From: Verrucomicrobiota bacterium
GTDB lineage: Bacteria > Verrucomicrobiota > Verrucomicrobiia > Opitutales > Opitutaceae
Direction of reading: 5' to 3'
Length of the DNA stretch: 7,510 nt
Assembly: GCA_023446735.1 (NCBI GenBank)
Contig: JAEXPQ010000030.1
Location: forward strand, 1 to 7,510
Shown: piece by piece, positions 1 to 5,802 of the stretch
Numbering within the stretch: the stretch's first letter is position 1
Layout: every line of letters starts with the position of its first letter
Translations under genes and position numbers: made by a program
Notes under the pieces: generated by a model
Told to the model about the DNA's origin: nothing
The model's input: only the letters and a program-made list of their open reading frames with translations
Database searches by the model: none

Positions 1-101
1 TTGGCGGCTTTGACGGCGAGACGGCCCAAAACCTGACCCTCGGCATCGATGAGATACCACTTGGGCTGGACGGTCTCCTTCTTGGCAAGAAAGGTCTTCA
101 T
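1..101 (-). CDS. rplM: Ribosomal protein L13 (uL13), N-terminal part, cut by window edge
   Basis: The minus strand from the ATG at 101-99 reads 33 codons before the window ends. The peptide begins MKTFLAKKETVQPKWYLIDA and continues EGQVLGRLAVKAA. This matches the conserved start of bacterial L13 (E. coli [20 protein letters not shown], then GKTLGRLA), including the W-Y-x-x-D-A and LGRLA elements. L13 is an early-assembling protein of the large ribosomal subunit and binds 23S rRNA. A full protein is about 140-145 residues, so roughly three quarters lies beyond the left edge. In most bacteria rpsI (S9) follows it; that cannot be checked here. No Shine-Dalgarno sequence precedes the ATG; the leader is pyrimidine-rich. 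A promoter-like TTGACA lies 42-47 bases upstream of the start codon. Confidence 0.93.
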   Translation of the reverse strand, partial: MKTFLAKKETVQPKWYLIDAEGQVLGRLAVKAA

Positions 102-118
102 GAACGGAAAAGGGGCGG

Positions 119-148
119 AGAAAAACGTGGGGGCGGCGAGCTTGTCAA
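119..148 (-). promoter_or_regulatory. Candidate sigma70-type promoter for rplM
   Basis: On the minus strand a perfect -35 hexamer TTGACA lies at 148-143. A weak -10 candidate, TTTTCT, follows at 124-119 after an 18-base spacer. It sits between the terminator hairpin of the porin gene and the rplM start, where an independent promoter for a ribosomal protein operon is expected. The -10 matches only three of six consensus positions, so the assignment rests on the -35 box and on position. Confidence 0.35.
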
Positions 149-195
149 TGGTTTTGTCGGAAACTTCGGGAAACGGCCGCGAGCGCCCCCAAACA

Positions 196-229
196 GCGAG
201 CCCGCCTTCCGGGCGGAGGACGGGCTCGC
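196..229 (-). terminator. Strong hairpin, likely transcription terminator after the porin gene
   Basis: The arms GCGAGCCCG (196-204) and CGGGCTCGC (221-229) are a perfect 9-bp inverted repeat. Inside it, TCCTCCG and CGGAAGG (minus-strand reading) continue the stem with one mismatch and one G-T wobble, giving about 16 paired positions around a tiny loop. It starts 30 bases after the porin stop codon. On the minus strand it is followed by TGTTTGG, only a poor U-tract, so termination could be weak or factor-assisted. It would separate the porin transcript from the rplM promoter. Confidence 0.65.
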
Positions 230-258
230 GAACGAAGGGAATCGCGGCGGAAGCGAAC

Positions 259-969
259 TCAGAAGCTCGCGGTGATGCCGACCGTACCCCACACGCCGGG
301 GTCTTCGCCGCCATCGAGATCGTTCTCGGTGTAGGAGACGCCGAGGTTGAGCTTCACGGAGTCGGAGAGCTTATACGGGATGTTCACGCCGAACGAATAG
401 TAGCAGTAGTCCTCGCCTTCGTCGGGCAGCACGGCGCCGACCGAGGCCGAGAGGTCGAACGAGGTGCCGAGGTCCTTGAGCGGGATGCTGTAACCGAGGG
501 CGAACTGCGCGGTCGTGACCTCGAGATCGAGATCGCGATACAGATACACCGAGGGGGTGAAGTTGCCCAGGGTGTAGTTGAGCCCCGCAAAGACCTCGAC
601 CGAGTTGTCGTCGCCGTTGCCGTCGAGCCAGGGATACCAGTACCAGGTGATGCCGAAGTCGCCCTTCAGGTTCTCGGTGAGCTGCGGCGCGTAGCCGAGA
701 TAGAGGTCGATTTCCTGGGAGGCGTCGCCGTCGTGCTCGTTGCGCAACGGAGTGTTGTTCCACAGGCCGGCGTAGAAATCGCCGGAGGCGAGCTCGACGG
801 AGGGCTGGAGCGAGTCGCGGCTCAGCTCCACGCCACGGAAGACGTACTTCGTGACATAGGGGAAATCGACCGTGATGGAGTACGAGGACTCCGTCTCCAC
901 GGCATCGTCGGCGGCGAACGCGGTGGCGCAGGCGGCGAGCACGGCGCACAGGGCGAATGTTTTCTTCAT
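259..969 (-). CDS. TorF-family putative outer-membrane porin
   Basis: The ATG at 969-967 gives 236 residues. It opens with a signal peptide: MKK, a hydrophobic stretch, and probable cleavage after AFA at residue 19. The mature part looks like a small beta-barrel. Alternating aromatic and small residues recur, there are Asp/Gly/Asn-rich turns (for example LDGNGDDNS and ENDLDGGEDPG), and the protein ends in phenylalanine (GTVGITASF), as expected for BAM-dependent outer-membrane insertion. The motif YVFRGVELSRDSLQPSVEL, then GDFYAGLW, matches the TIGR02001/TorF putative porin family (typically YVFRG and FYAG.W). The substrate is unknown. An LAAC tetrapeptide at residues 11-14 resembles a lipobox, but cleavage there would leave an unusually short signal and the barrel ending argues against it. 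The frame stays open upstream to 1140, but that part lacks protein character and the signal peptide fixes the start. The leader is A-rich (AAAAAACAACAAACTAACG) with no Shine-Dalgarno. The gene is less GC-rich than its neighbours. Confidence 0.8.
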   Translation of the reverse strand: MKKTFALCAVLAACATAFAADDAVETESSYSITVDFPYVTKYVFRGVELSRDSLQPSVELASGDFYAGLWNNTPLRNEHDGDASQEIDLYLGYAPQLTENLKGDFGITWYWYPWLDGNGDDNSVEVFAGLNYTLGNFTPSVYLYRDLDLEVTTAQFALGYSIPLKDLGTSFDLSASVGAVLPDEGEDYCYYSFGVNIPYKLSDSVKLNLGVSYTENDLDGGEDPGVWGTVGITASF

Positions 970-1125
970 AGTTTGTGGCTTCGTTAGTTTGTTGTTTTTT
1001 CCGGCACGACCCGGCGGTCGCGCTCTCGGGAAACTTGCACCAAGCAGGCGACCACGGCACGACGATCCCGGTTCCCCGAAACCTCCGCGCTGCGGTGAAA
1101 ACCTGAACACTGACTCGACGCACCT
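970..1125. other. Divergent intergenic region between porin and DUF423 genes
   Basis: This gap must hold the promoters of both divergent genes. I found no convincing -35/-10 pair in either direction. The part next to the porin is strikingly A-rich on the minus strand (980-1000), so that mRNA would have an unstructured leader. The 9-mer CGGCACGAC occurs twice (1002-1010 and 1055-1063), 53 bases apart, which could be a regulator half-site pair or chance. No small ORF here looks real. Confidence 0.4.
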
Positions 1126-1524
1126 ATGCCTGCTCCCCACGGAAGATCAATCGTCTTTGCTGTCGGCTCCGGCCTCACCGCCGTCGCCGCCGGCGCCTTC
1201 GGGGCCCATGCGCTGCACCAGATCCTCGCGGCCCGCGGCCGGGTCGACACGTGGGAGACCGCGGTCCTGTACCACCTGATCCACGCCGTGGCGCTCCTGG
1301 CCCTGGCCCTCCATCTGTGCCGCGAAACCGAGCCGCTCGTCGCCCGGCGCCTCTCCCGCGCCGGCGATCTGTTCGCCGCCGGCATCGTGCTGTTCTCGGG
1401 CTCGCTCTACGCCATCGCCCTCGGAGCCCCGCGCTGGCTCGGGCCCGTCACGCCGCTCGGCGGATGCTGTTTCCTCGCCGGCTGGTTGGCCATCGGCCTG
1501 GCGCTGCGCCCGCGCTCCACCTGA
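1126..1524 (+). CDS. DUF423 family small integral membrane protein
   Basis: A 132-residue hydrophobic protein with about four predicted membrane helices (roughly residues 8-30, 45-63, 80-97 and 104-126). It carries the DUF423 (E. coli YgdD-like) signature elements: GAFGAHAL at 23-30, an aromatic/His patch W-E-T-A-V-L-Y-H-L-I-H at 43-53, GIVLFSGSLY in the third helix, and GPVTPLGG before the last helix. The length matches the family (about 120-130). The protein is expected in the cytoplasmic membrane; no biochemical role is established for the family. The ATG at 1126 is supported by the short polar N-terminus leading straight into helix one. No Shine-Dalgarno is visible (GACGCACCT precedes the start). 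It is the first gene of a probable plus-strand run, with the nucleotidyltransferase 47 bases downstream. Confidence 0.9.
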   Translation: MPAPHGRSIVFAVGSGLTAVAAGAFGAHALHQILAARGRVDTWETAVLYHLIHAVALLALALHLCRETEPLVARRLSRAGDLFAAGIVLFSGSLYAIALGAPRWLGPVTPLGGCCFLAGWLAIGLALRPRST

Positions 1525-1571
1525 GGCGCAAAACGCGTGCAACACTCCCGCCGCGCCACCAACCTGGCCCT

Positions 1572-3017
1572 GTGCCGACCGACGCCGCCGAGCCGCCCGC
1601 CCCGCCCTCCCTTCCCGCGCCCCTGTTCGCCGCGCTGGAAGCGGTCCGCGCCGCAGGCCGACCTCTGCTCGTGGGCGGTTGTGTGCGCGACTGGCTGAGC
1701 GGCCGCACCGCCAAGGACTTCGACATCGAGGTCTACGGGGTCACCCCCGAACAACTCGCCGCCACCCTCGCGCGGTTCGGGCCCACCGATCCGGTCGGGA
1801 AGAGTTTCGGCGTGATCAAGCTGCGCCTCGGCGGCGTCGACTACGACTTCGCCCTGCCCCGCCGCGAGTCCAAGGTCGCCGCCGGCCACCGCGGCTTCAC
1901 CGTCGGCGTCGACCCAACCCTCACCCCGGCCGAGGCGCTCGCCCGCCGCGACTTCACCCTCAACGCGATGGCGCTCGACCCGTTCACCGGCGAGCTGCTC
2001 GACCCGCACGGCGGCCGCGCCGACCTCGCCGCCGGCGTGCTGCGCCACACCAGCGCCGCCTTTGTCGAGGACCCGCTCCGCGTGCTGCGCGCGATGCAGT
2101 TCGCCGGCCGCTTCGACCTGCGCCTCGCGCCGGAGACGGCCGCGCTCTGTCGCGAGATCGCGGGCACGTTCGCCGAACTCCCGGTCGAGCGCGTCTGGGT
2201 CGAGTGGGAGAAATGGGCCGCGCACAGCCGCCGCCCCGCCGCCGGTCTGCGCGTGCTCGCCGAGACCGGCTGGCTCGCGCACTTCCCCGAGGTCGCCGCG
2301 CTCGTCGGCACGCCGCAGGACCCCGAGTGGCACCCCGAGGGCGACGTATTCGTGCACACCTGCCACTGCTGCGACGCCCTCGCCGCGCTCCCCGCCTGGC
2401 AGGCGCTCGACGCGAACACGCGTCGCGACCTGATGTTCGCCATCCTCGCGCATGATTTCGGCAAGCCCGCGACCACGCGCCAGGAGGAGAAACGCGGCCG
2501 CCTGCGCTGGGTGAGCCCCGACCACGACAACGCCGGCGGTCCGCTCGCCGACACCTTCCTCGCCCGCCTCGGCTCGCCGCTCGACACCCGGCCCTTCGTG
2601 CGCGTGCTCGTCGAGAACCACTTCGCCCATCTCGGCTGGGCCACCGGCGCCGAGCCCGGCGCGCCATTCCTGCGCCGCCTCGCCCGCCGCCTCGCGCCCG
2701 CGACGATCGAGCAGCTCGTTCTCATCCTCTGGGCCGACCATCTCGGCCGACCACCCCGCCGCGACCCCGCCAGCGAGCACCGTATCGAGCAACTCGCCAC
2801 CGCCGCCCGCATCCTCGCCATCGCCGACGCCGCCCCGAAGCCGCTCCTGCTCGGCCGCCACCTCGTCGCCACCGGCCTCGCACCCGGCCCGCGTTTCCGC
2901 GAGATCCTCGCCGCCGCCTACGAAGCCCAACTCGACGGCGCCTTCACTGACGAACCCGGCGCCACCACCTGGCTGGCGCGGTATCTCGGCCGATCACCGG
3001 CGACCGGCCACCGCTAA
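1572..3017 (+). CDS. cca: CCA tRNA nucleotidyltransferase / poly(A) polymerase family protein with HD domain
   Basis: From the GTG at 1572 the product is 481 residues. The head domain has the class II nucleotidyltransferase signature: LVGGCVRDWLSG (33-44) followed by the catalytic pair D49 and D51 in KDFDIEVYG. It continues with RRDFTLNAMALD (125-136) and EDPLRVLRA (166-174), whose D and R read the incoming base in class II enzymes. The neck and body follow. Then comes an HD phosphohydrolase domain, HPEGDVFVHT (254-263) and AHDFGK (293-298), arranged as in E. coli Cca (HPEIDTGIHT and CHDLGKG), where it carries phosphatase/phosphodiesterase activity. The expected role is adding or repairing the 3' CCA of tRNAs. 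The protein is longer than E. coli Cca (412), and poly(A) polymerase activity cannot be excluded by eye. The start is uncertain: the frame is open far upstream inside DUF423, and GTG 1572 is the only plausible start between that gene and the first motif. A proline/alanine-rich stretch (8-17) precedes the domain. Confidence 0.87.
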   Translation: MPTDAAEPPAPPSLPAPLFAALEAVRAAGRPLLVGGCVRDWLSGRTAKDFDIEVYGVTPEQLAATLARFGPTDPVGKSFGVIKLRLGGVDYDFALPRRESKVAAGHRGFTVGVDPTLTPAEALARRDFTLNAMALDPFTGELLDPHGGRADLAAGVLRHTSAAFVEDPLRVLRAMQFAGRFDLRLAPETAALCREIAGTFAELPVERVWVEWEKWAAHSRRPAAGLRVLAETGWLAHFPEVAALVGTPQDPEWHPEGDVFVHTCHCCDALAALPAWQALDANTRRDLMFAILAHDFGKPATTRQEEKRGRLRWVSPDHDNAGGPLADTFLARLGSPLDTRPFVRVLVENHFAHLGWATGAEPGAPFLRRLARRLAPATIEQLVLILWADHLGRPPRRDPASEHRIEQLATAARILAIADAAPKPLLLGRHLVATGLAPGPRFREILAAAYEAQLDGAFTDEPGATTWLARYLGRSPATGHR

Positions 3018-3029
3018 ACGTCCACCGGA

Positions 3030-4205
3030 ATGCGCGTCCTCGTCGCCTTCGATAAGTTCAAGGACTCACTCACCGCGCCCGCCGCCTGCGCGATCGCAGC
3101 CGACACACTCCGCGCCGCGCACCCCGATTGGGAGATCGACTCCGCGCCACTCGCCGACGGCGGCGACGGCTTCGCCGCGATCCTGACCGCCGCGGCCGGC
3201 GGCGAACTCGTCCCCGCCCGCGTCGTCGGCCCACTCGGCGAAGCGCGCACCGCCGCGTTTGGGCTCGTGCGCTGGGCGCAGATTCCCGGCGCCGCCCGCG
3301 ATCACCTCGCCCTCCCCGCGCTCCGCGATACCGATACAATCGCCCTCGTCGAGATGGCCGCCGCCAGCGGCCTCGCCCTCGTGCCGCCCGCCGAGCGCAA
3401 CCCCTGGCGCACCACCAGCTACGGCACCGGCCAGCTGCTCGTCGCCGCCGCCAACCGCGGCGCCCGCGCCCTCCTCCTCGGCGTGGGCGGCAGCGCCACG
3501 CACGACCTCGGGCTCGGCGCGCTTGCAGCACTGGGGTTGCGCTTCTACGACGAGCGCGGCTTGCCGATCTTCCCACCAACCACCTCCGCGTGGGAGCACA
3601 TCGCGCGCCTCGCCGGTCACGTGCCCGCCGCGTTCCCGCCGCTGCGCGTCGCCTGCGACGTCACCAATCCGCTCCTTGGCCCCGCCGGCGCCGCCGCGAT
3701 CTACGCGCCGCAGAAGGGTCTCGCCCCCTCCGACCTGCCCGCACTCGAAACCGCGACCGCGCGCATGGCCACGCGCCTCGCCACACATTGCGGCCAACCG
3801 GCCGCCCTCGCCTCGGCCCCCGGTACCGGCGCCGCCGGCGGCATCGCCTTCGGCCTCATGACCGCCGCGCGCGCGCAACTCGTCACGGGCTGGGCACTCG
3901 TGCACGCATGGCTCGACCTCGACCGCCGGCTCGCGGCCGCGGACCTGGTGATCACCGGCGAAGGTCGTTTCGACACCACCTCGCTCGGCGGCAAAGGCCC
4001 GGGCGCGCTCCTCGCCGCCGCTGCCGCCGCCGGCAAACGCACGCTCGTCCTCGCCGGCTCGCTCGGCCAACTCCCCGTCGGCGCGCTGCCCGCCGACGTC
4101 GCGACCCGCGCCATTACCCCGGCCGGCCTCCCGCTGACCGAGGCCCTCGCCCGCGCACCGGAGTTGCTCGCCGCCGCCGTGCGAGAGGTCACCCCCGGAC
4201 CGTAG
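3030..4205 (+). CDS. Glycerate kinase, type 1 (GarK/GlxK family)
   Basis: The 391-residue product shows the family's motifs in order: AFDKFKDSLTA near the N-terminus (6-16), PLADGGDG (40-47), VEMAAASGLALVP, TTSYGTGQLL, GVGGSATHD (151-159), CDVTNPLLGPAGAAAIYAPQ, GTGAAGGIAFGLM and, near the C-terminus, LVITGEGRFD with GGKGP. These correspond to E. coli GarK/GlxK, which phosphorylate D-glycerate with ATP to 2-phosphoglycerate in glyoxylate, glucarate and serine-related catabolism. The length is normal (about 380). Two departures are visible. The usual GGSATNDGG is GGSATHDLG here, and there are about 15 extra residues (around 81-100) where E. coli has a short turn before the VEMAAASGL strand. The ATG lies 12 bases after the previous stop, so co-transcription is likely; no pathway genes flank it, so the source of glycerate is unclear. 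A GC-rich CCCGG/CCGGG pair straddles the stop codon. Confidence 0.92.
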   Translation: MRVLVAFDKFKDSLTAPAACAIAADTLRAAHPDWEIDSAPLADGGDGFAAILTAAAGGELVPARVVGPLGEARTAAFGLVRWAQIPGAARDHLALPALRDTDTIALVEMAAASGLALVPPAERNPWRTTSYGTGQLLVAAANRGARALLLGVGGSATHDLGLGALAALGLRFYDERGLPIFPPTTSAWEHIARLAGHVPAAFPPLRVACDVTNPLLGPAGAAAIYAPQKGLAPSDLPALETATARMATRLATHCGQPAALASAPGTGAAGGIAFGLMTAARAQLVTGWALVHAWLDLDRRLAAADLVITGEGRFDTTSLGGKGPGALLAAAAAAGKRTLVLAGSLGQLPVGALPADVATRAITPAGLPLTEALARAPELLAAAVREVTPGP

Positions 4206-4387
4206 CCCGGGACGTTCGCGCGGAGTCGGTCATCGCCAAGGGCCCCGCGCGAGCAGCGCGATCACCCCCGCGCGACACCCCGCGTCCCTCCGGCCGCCGC
4301 AGCGCACCCGCGCAATCCACGTCCTCCGCTTTCCGCCGGCGCCCTTTCTCCTCGACGCGCCCGGCCTCGCGCCAAAAGTAGGCCGCC
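4206..4387. other. Intergenic region between glycerate kinase and DUF1343 genes
   Basis: The 182 bases have no ORF with protein character. There is a short perfect inverted repeat CGCGC-GAGCA-GCGCG at 4246-4260, too small and without a T-tract to call a terminator. No clear -35/-10 pair was found. The last part, AAAAGTAGGCCGCC, precedes the DUF1343 ATG; its AGTAGG is the closest thing to a Shine-Dalgarno among the main genes here, and it is weak. The gap is long enough for a separate promoter for the downstream gene. Confidence 0.4.
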
Positions 4388-5731
4388 ATGTTCCCCACGG
4401 CCGCGCGCCCGCTGCTTCGTCTCCGTTTCCTGGCCACACTCGTCCTGGCGCTCTGCGGCTTCGGCTGCTCCGAGGCCAAGCCCACAGCCACCCCCGCCAC
4501 CCCGATCGCCTCCGTCGTCGCCCGGCCCGCCGAACGCATCCATCCGGTCATGCTCGGCATCGATGTGCTCGAAGCCGACGGCTTCGTCGCCGTGCGCGGC
4601 AAACGCCTCGGGCTGCTCACCCATCCGGCCGGGGTGAACCGCCGCGGCACGAGCACGATCGAGGTTCTCCGCCGCGCCCCGGGCGTGCAGCTCGTCGCGC
4701 TCTACGGCGTCGAACACGGCATCGACGGCACCATCCCGGCCAGCAAGAACTACCAGGATGGAGTCCATCCCGGCACGGGCTTGCCGGTGTTCTCCCTCTA
4801 CAACGGACGGTCCCGCAAACCCACGCCCGGCCAGCTCAAGTCGATCGATGCCCTCGTCATCGACCTGCAGGACATCGGCACCCGCAGCTATACCTTCATC
4901 AGTGCGATGAAGGTCTGCATGGAGGCCTGTTTTGAGAACGGCAAGGAGGTCATCGTCCTCGACCGTCCGAATCCCCTGGGCGGCCTCAAGGTCGACGGCC
5001 CTCCGCTCGACGCCGATCTCATGAGCTATGTCGGCTCGTTTCGGGTGCCGTACGTCCACGGGCTCACCATCGGCGAACTCGCCATCCTCGCCAAGAACAC
5101 CCCGGGCGTCCTCTCCGTGCCCGAGGCGGTTCGCACCAAGGGCAAACTCACCGTGATCGCGATGAAGGGCTGGCGGCGTTCGATGCGTTGGCCCGAGACC
5201 GGCCTGAAGTTCGTGCCCACCTCGCCCATGATGCGCAACTTCGGCTCCGCCGCCGGCTACGCCATGACCGGTCTGGGCTGCGAGATCGGCGGCTTCAAGC
5301 ACGGCATCGGCACCGGGTATCCGTTCCGCACCCTCAGCTTCCCCCAGAAGAGCCCCGAGGAGCTCAAACGCGCGCTCGACGCCCTGCGCCTGCCCGGCGT
5401 CTCCTTCAGCGTGATCGGCACCACCGACAGCAAGGGCAACGCCATGCGCGGCGTGTACACCGAGATCACCGACTGGAACGCCTGGCGCCCCACCGAGCTG
5501 AGCCTGCACATGATGCAGCTCGCCGCCGCCTGGAACCCGAAGAACCCGTTCGCCCACGCCCCGGCCAACGACGCCGACCTCTTCCGCAAACACACCGGCT
5601 CCCGCGCCCTCTGGCAGGCCCTCGTGCGCGACGGCGCGAAGACCAACGTCGCCGCGCTGCACGAGGAATGGCGCCAACGCGCCGTCGCCTACCAGCAGCA
5701 GACCCGCCGCTACTGGCTCTACCAGCCGTAG
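4388..5731 (+). CDS. DUF1343 / NamZ-like (exo-beta-N-acetylmuramidase family) exported protein, probable lipoprotein
   Basis: The 447-residue product starts with a basic stretch and a hydrophobic segment (about 12-26) ending GFGC at residue 27, an imperfect lipobox, then a Pro/Thr/Ala-rich linker to about 50. The rest is a full DUF1343 (PF07075) domain. Family elements seen: GIDVLEADGF, RLGLLTHPAGVN, VALYGVEHG with the conserved Glu109-His110, TGLPVFSLYNG, RKPTPGQLKSIDALVIDLQD (144-162) then IGTRSYTF, VLDRPNPLGG, DGPPLD, HGLTIGELA, MKGWRR and the C-terminal TRRYWLYQ. The family founder, B. subtilis NamZ (YbbC), is an exo-muramidase that removes terminal MurNAc from peptidoglycan fragments. 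Several hallmark motifs differ: G-P-E-H-G is G-V-E-H-G; PSPNMP is TSPMMR (278-283); and the EGTNxSEGRGT block is replaced by EIGGFKHGIGT (299-309). It is therefore a clear homologue whose substrate or catalytic details may differ. The gene has its own upstream gap and a hairpin directly after the stop. Confidence 0.88.
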   Translation: MFPTAARPLLRLRFLATLVLALCGFGCSEAKPTATPATPIASVVARPAERIHPVMLGIDVLEADGFVAVRGKRLGLLTHPAGVNRRGTSTIEVLRRAPGVQLVALYGVEHGIDGTIPASKNYQDGVHPGTGLPVFSLYNGRSRKPTPGQLKSIDALVIDLQDIGTRSYTFISAMKVCMEACFENGKEVIVLDRPNPLGGLKVDGPPLDADLMSYVGSFRVPYVHGLTIGELAILAKNTPGVLSVPEAVRTKGKLTVIAMKGWRRSMRWPETGLKFVPTSPMMRNFGSAAGYAMTGLGCEIGGFKHGIGTGYPFRTLSFPQKSPEELKRALDALRLPGVSFSVIGTTDSKGNAMRGVYTEITDWNAWRPTELSLHMMQLAAAWNPKNPFAHAPANDADLFRKHTGSRALWQALVRDGAKTNVAALHEEWRQRAVAYQQQTRRYWLYQP

Positions 5732-5732
5732 T

Positions 5733-5751
5733 CGCGCCGGCACCCGGCGCG
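5733..5751 (+). terminator. Perfect 8-bp stem-loop directly after the DUF1343 gene, in a convergent gap
   Basis: CGCGCCGG (5733-5740), loop CAC (5741-5743) and CCGGCGCG (5744-5751) form a perfect GC-only stem beginning one base after the TAG stop. No T-run follows in either direction, so it is a structured 3' end rather than a textbook intrinsic terminator. Being symmetric, it could also act for the convergent HDOD gene. A second, weaker hairpin (GAACC 5767-5771 with GGTTC 5779-5783) lies between it and the HDOD stop. Confidence 0.55.
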
Positions 5752-5802
5752 CGCCAGCAACCCACCGAACCGGCGATAGGTTCCCGAGAGGAAGAGGCTC
5801 CC

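Noticed and set aside
49..987. 312-codon plus-strand frame opposite the porin
   Set aside because: Antisense shadow of the porin; it lacks any recognisable domain and covers the terminator and the rplM leader.
970..1140. 57-residue N-terminal extension of the porin
   Set aside because: The signal peptide MKKTFALCAVLAACATAFA begins at 969; residues before it are non-protein-like and would block export.
1251..1571. N-terminal extension of the nucleotidyltransferase overlapping DUF423
   Set aside because: The overlapping part is the +1 shadow of DUF423, whose motifs are clear; Pro/Arg-rich translation.
1407..2930. 507-codon minus-strand open frame opposite the CCA-type gene
   Set aside because: Shadow of a GC-rich gene with clear motifs on the plus strand; the composition is Gly/Glu/Ala-rich low-complexity.
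3066..4070. 334-codon minus-strand frame, and a 417-codon plus-strand frame (3128-4381), over glycerate kinase
   Set aside because: Both are shadows of the glycerate kinase frame, which carries all the family motifs.
4194..4211. CCCGG/CCGGG hairpin across the glycerate kinase stop codon as a terminator
   Set aside because: Only five base pairs with an 8-base loop and no T-tract.
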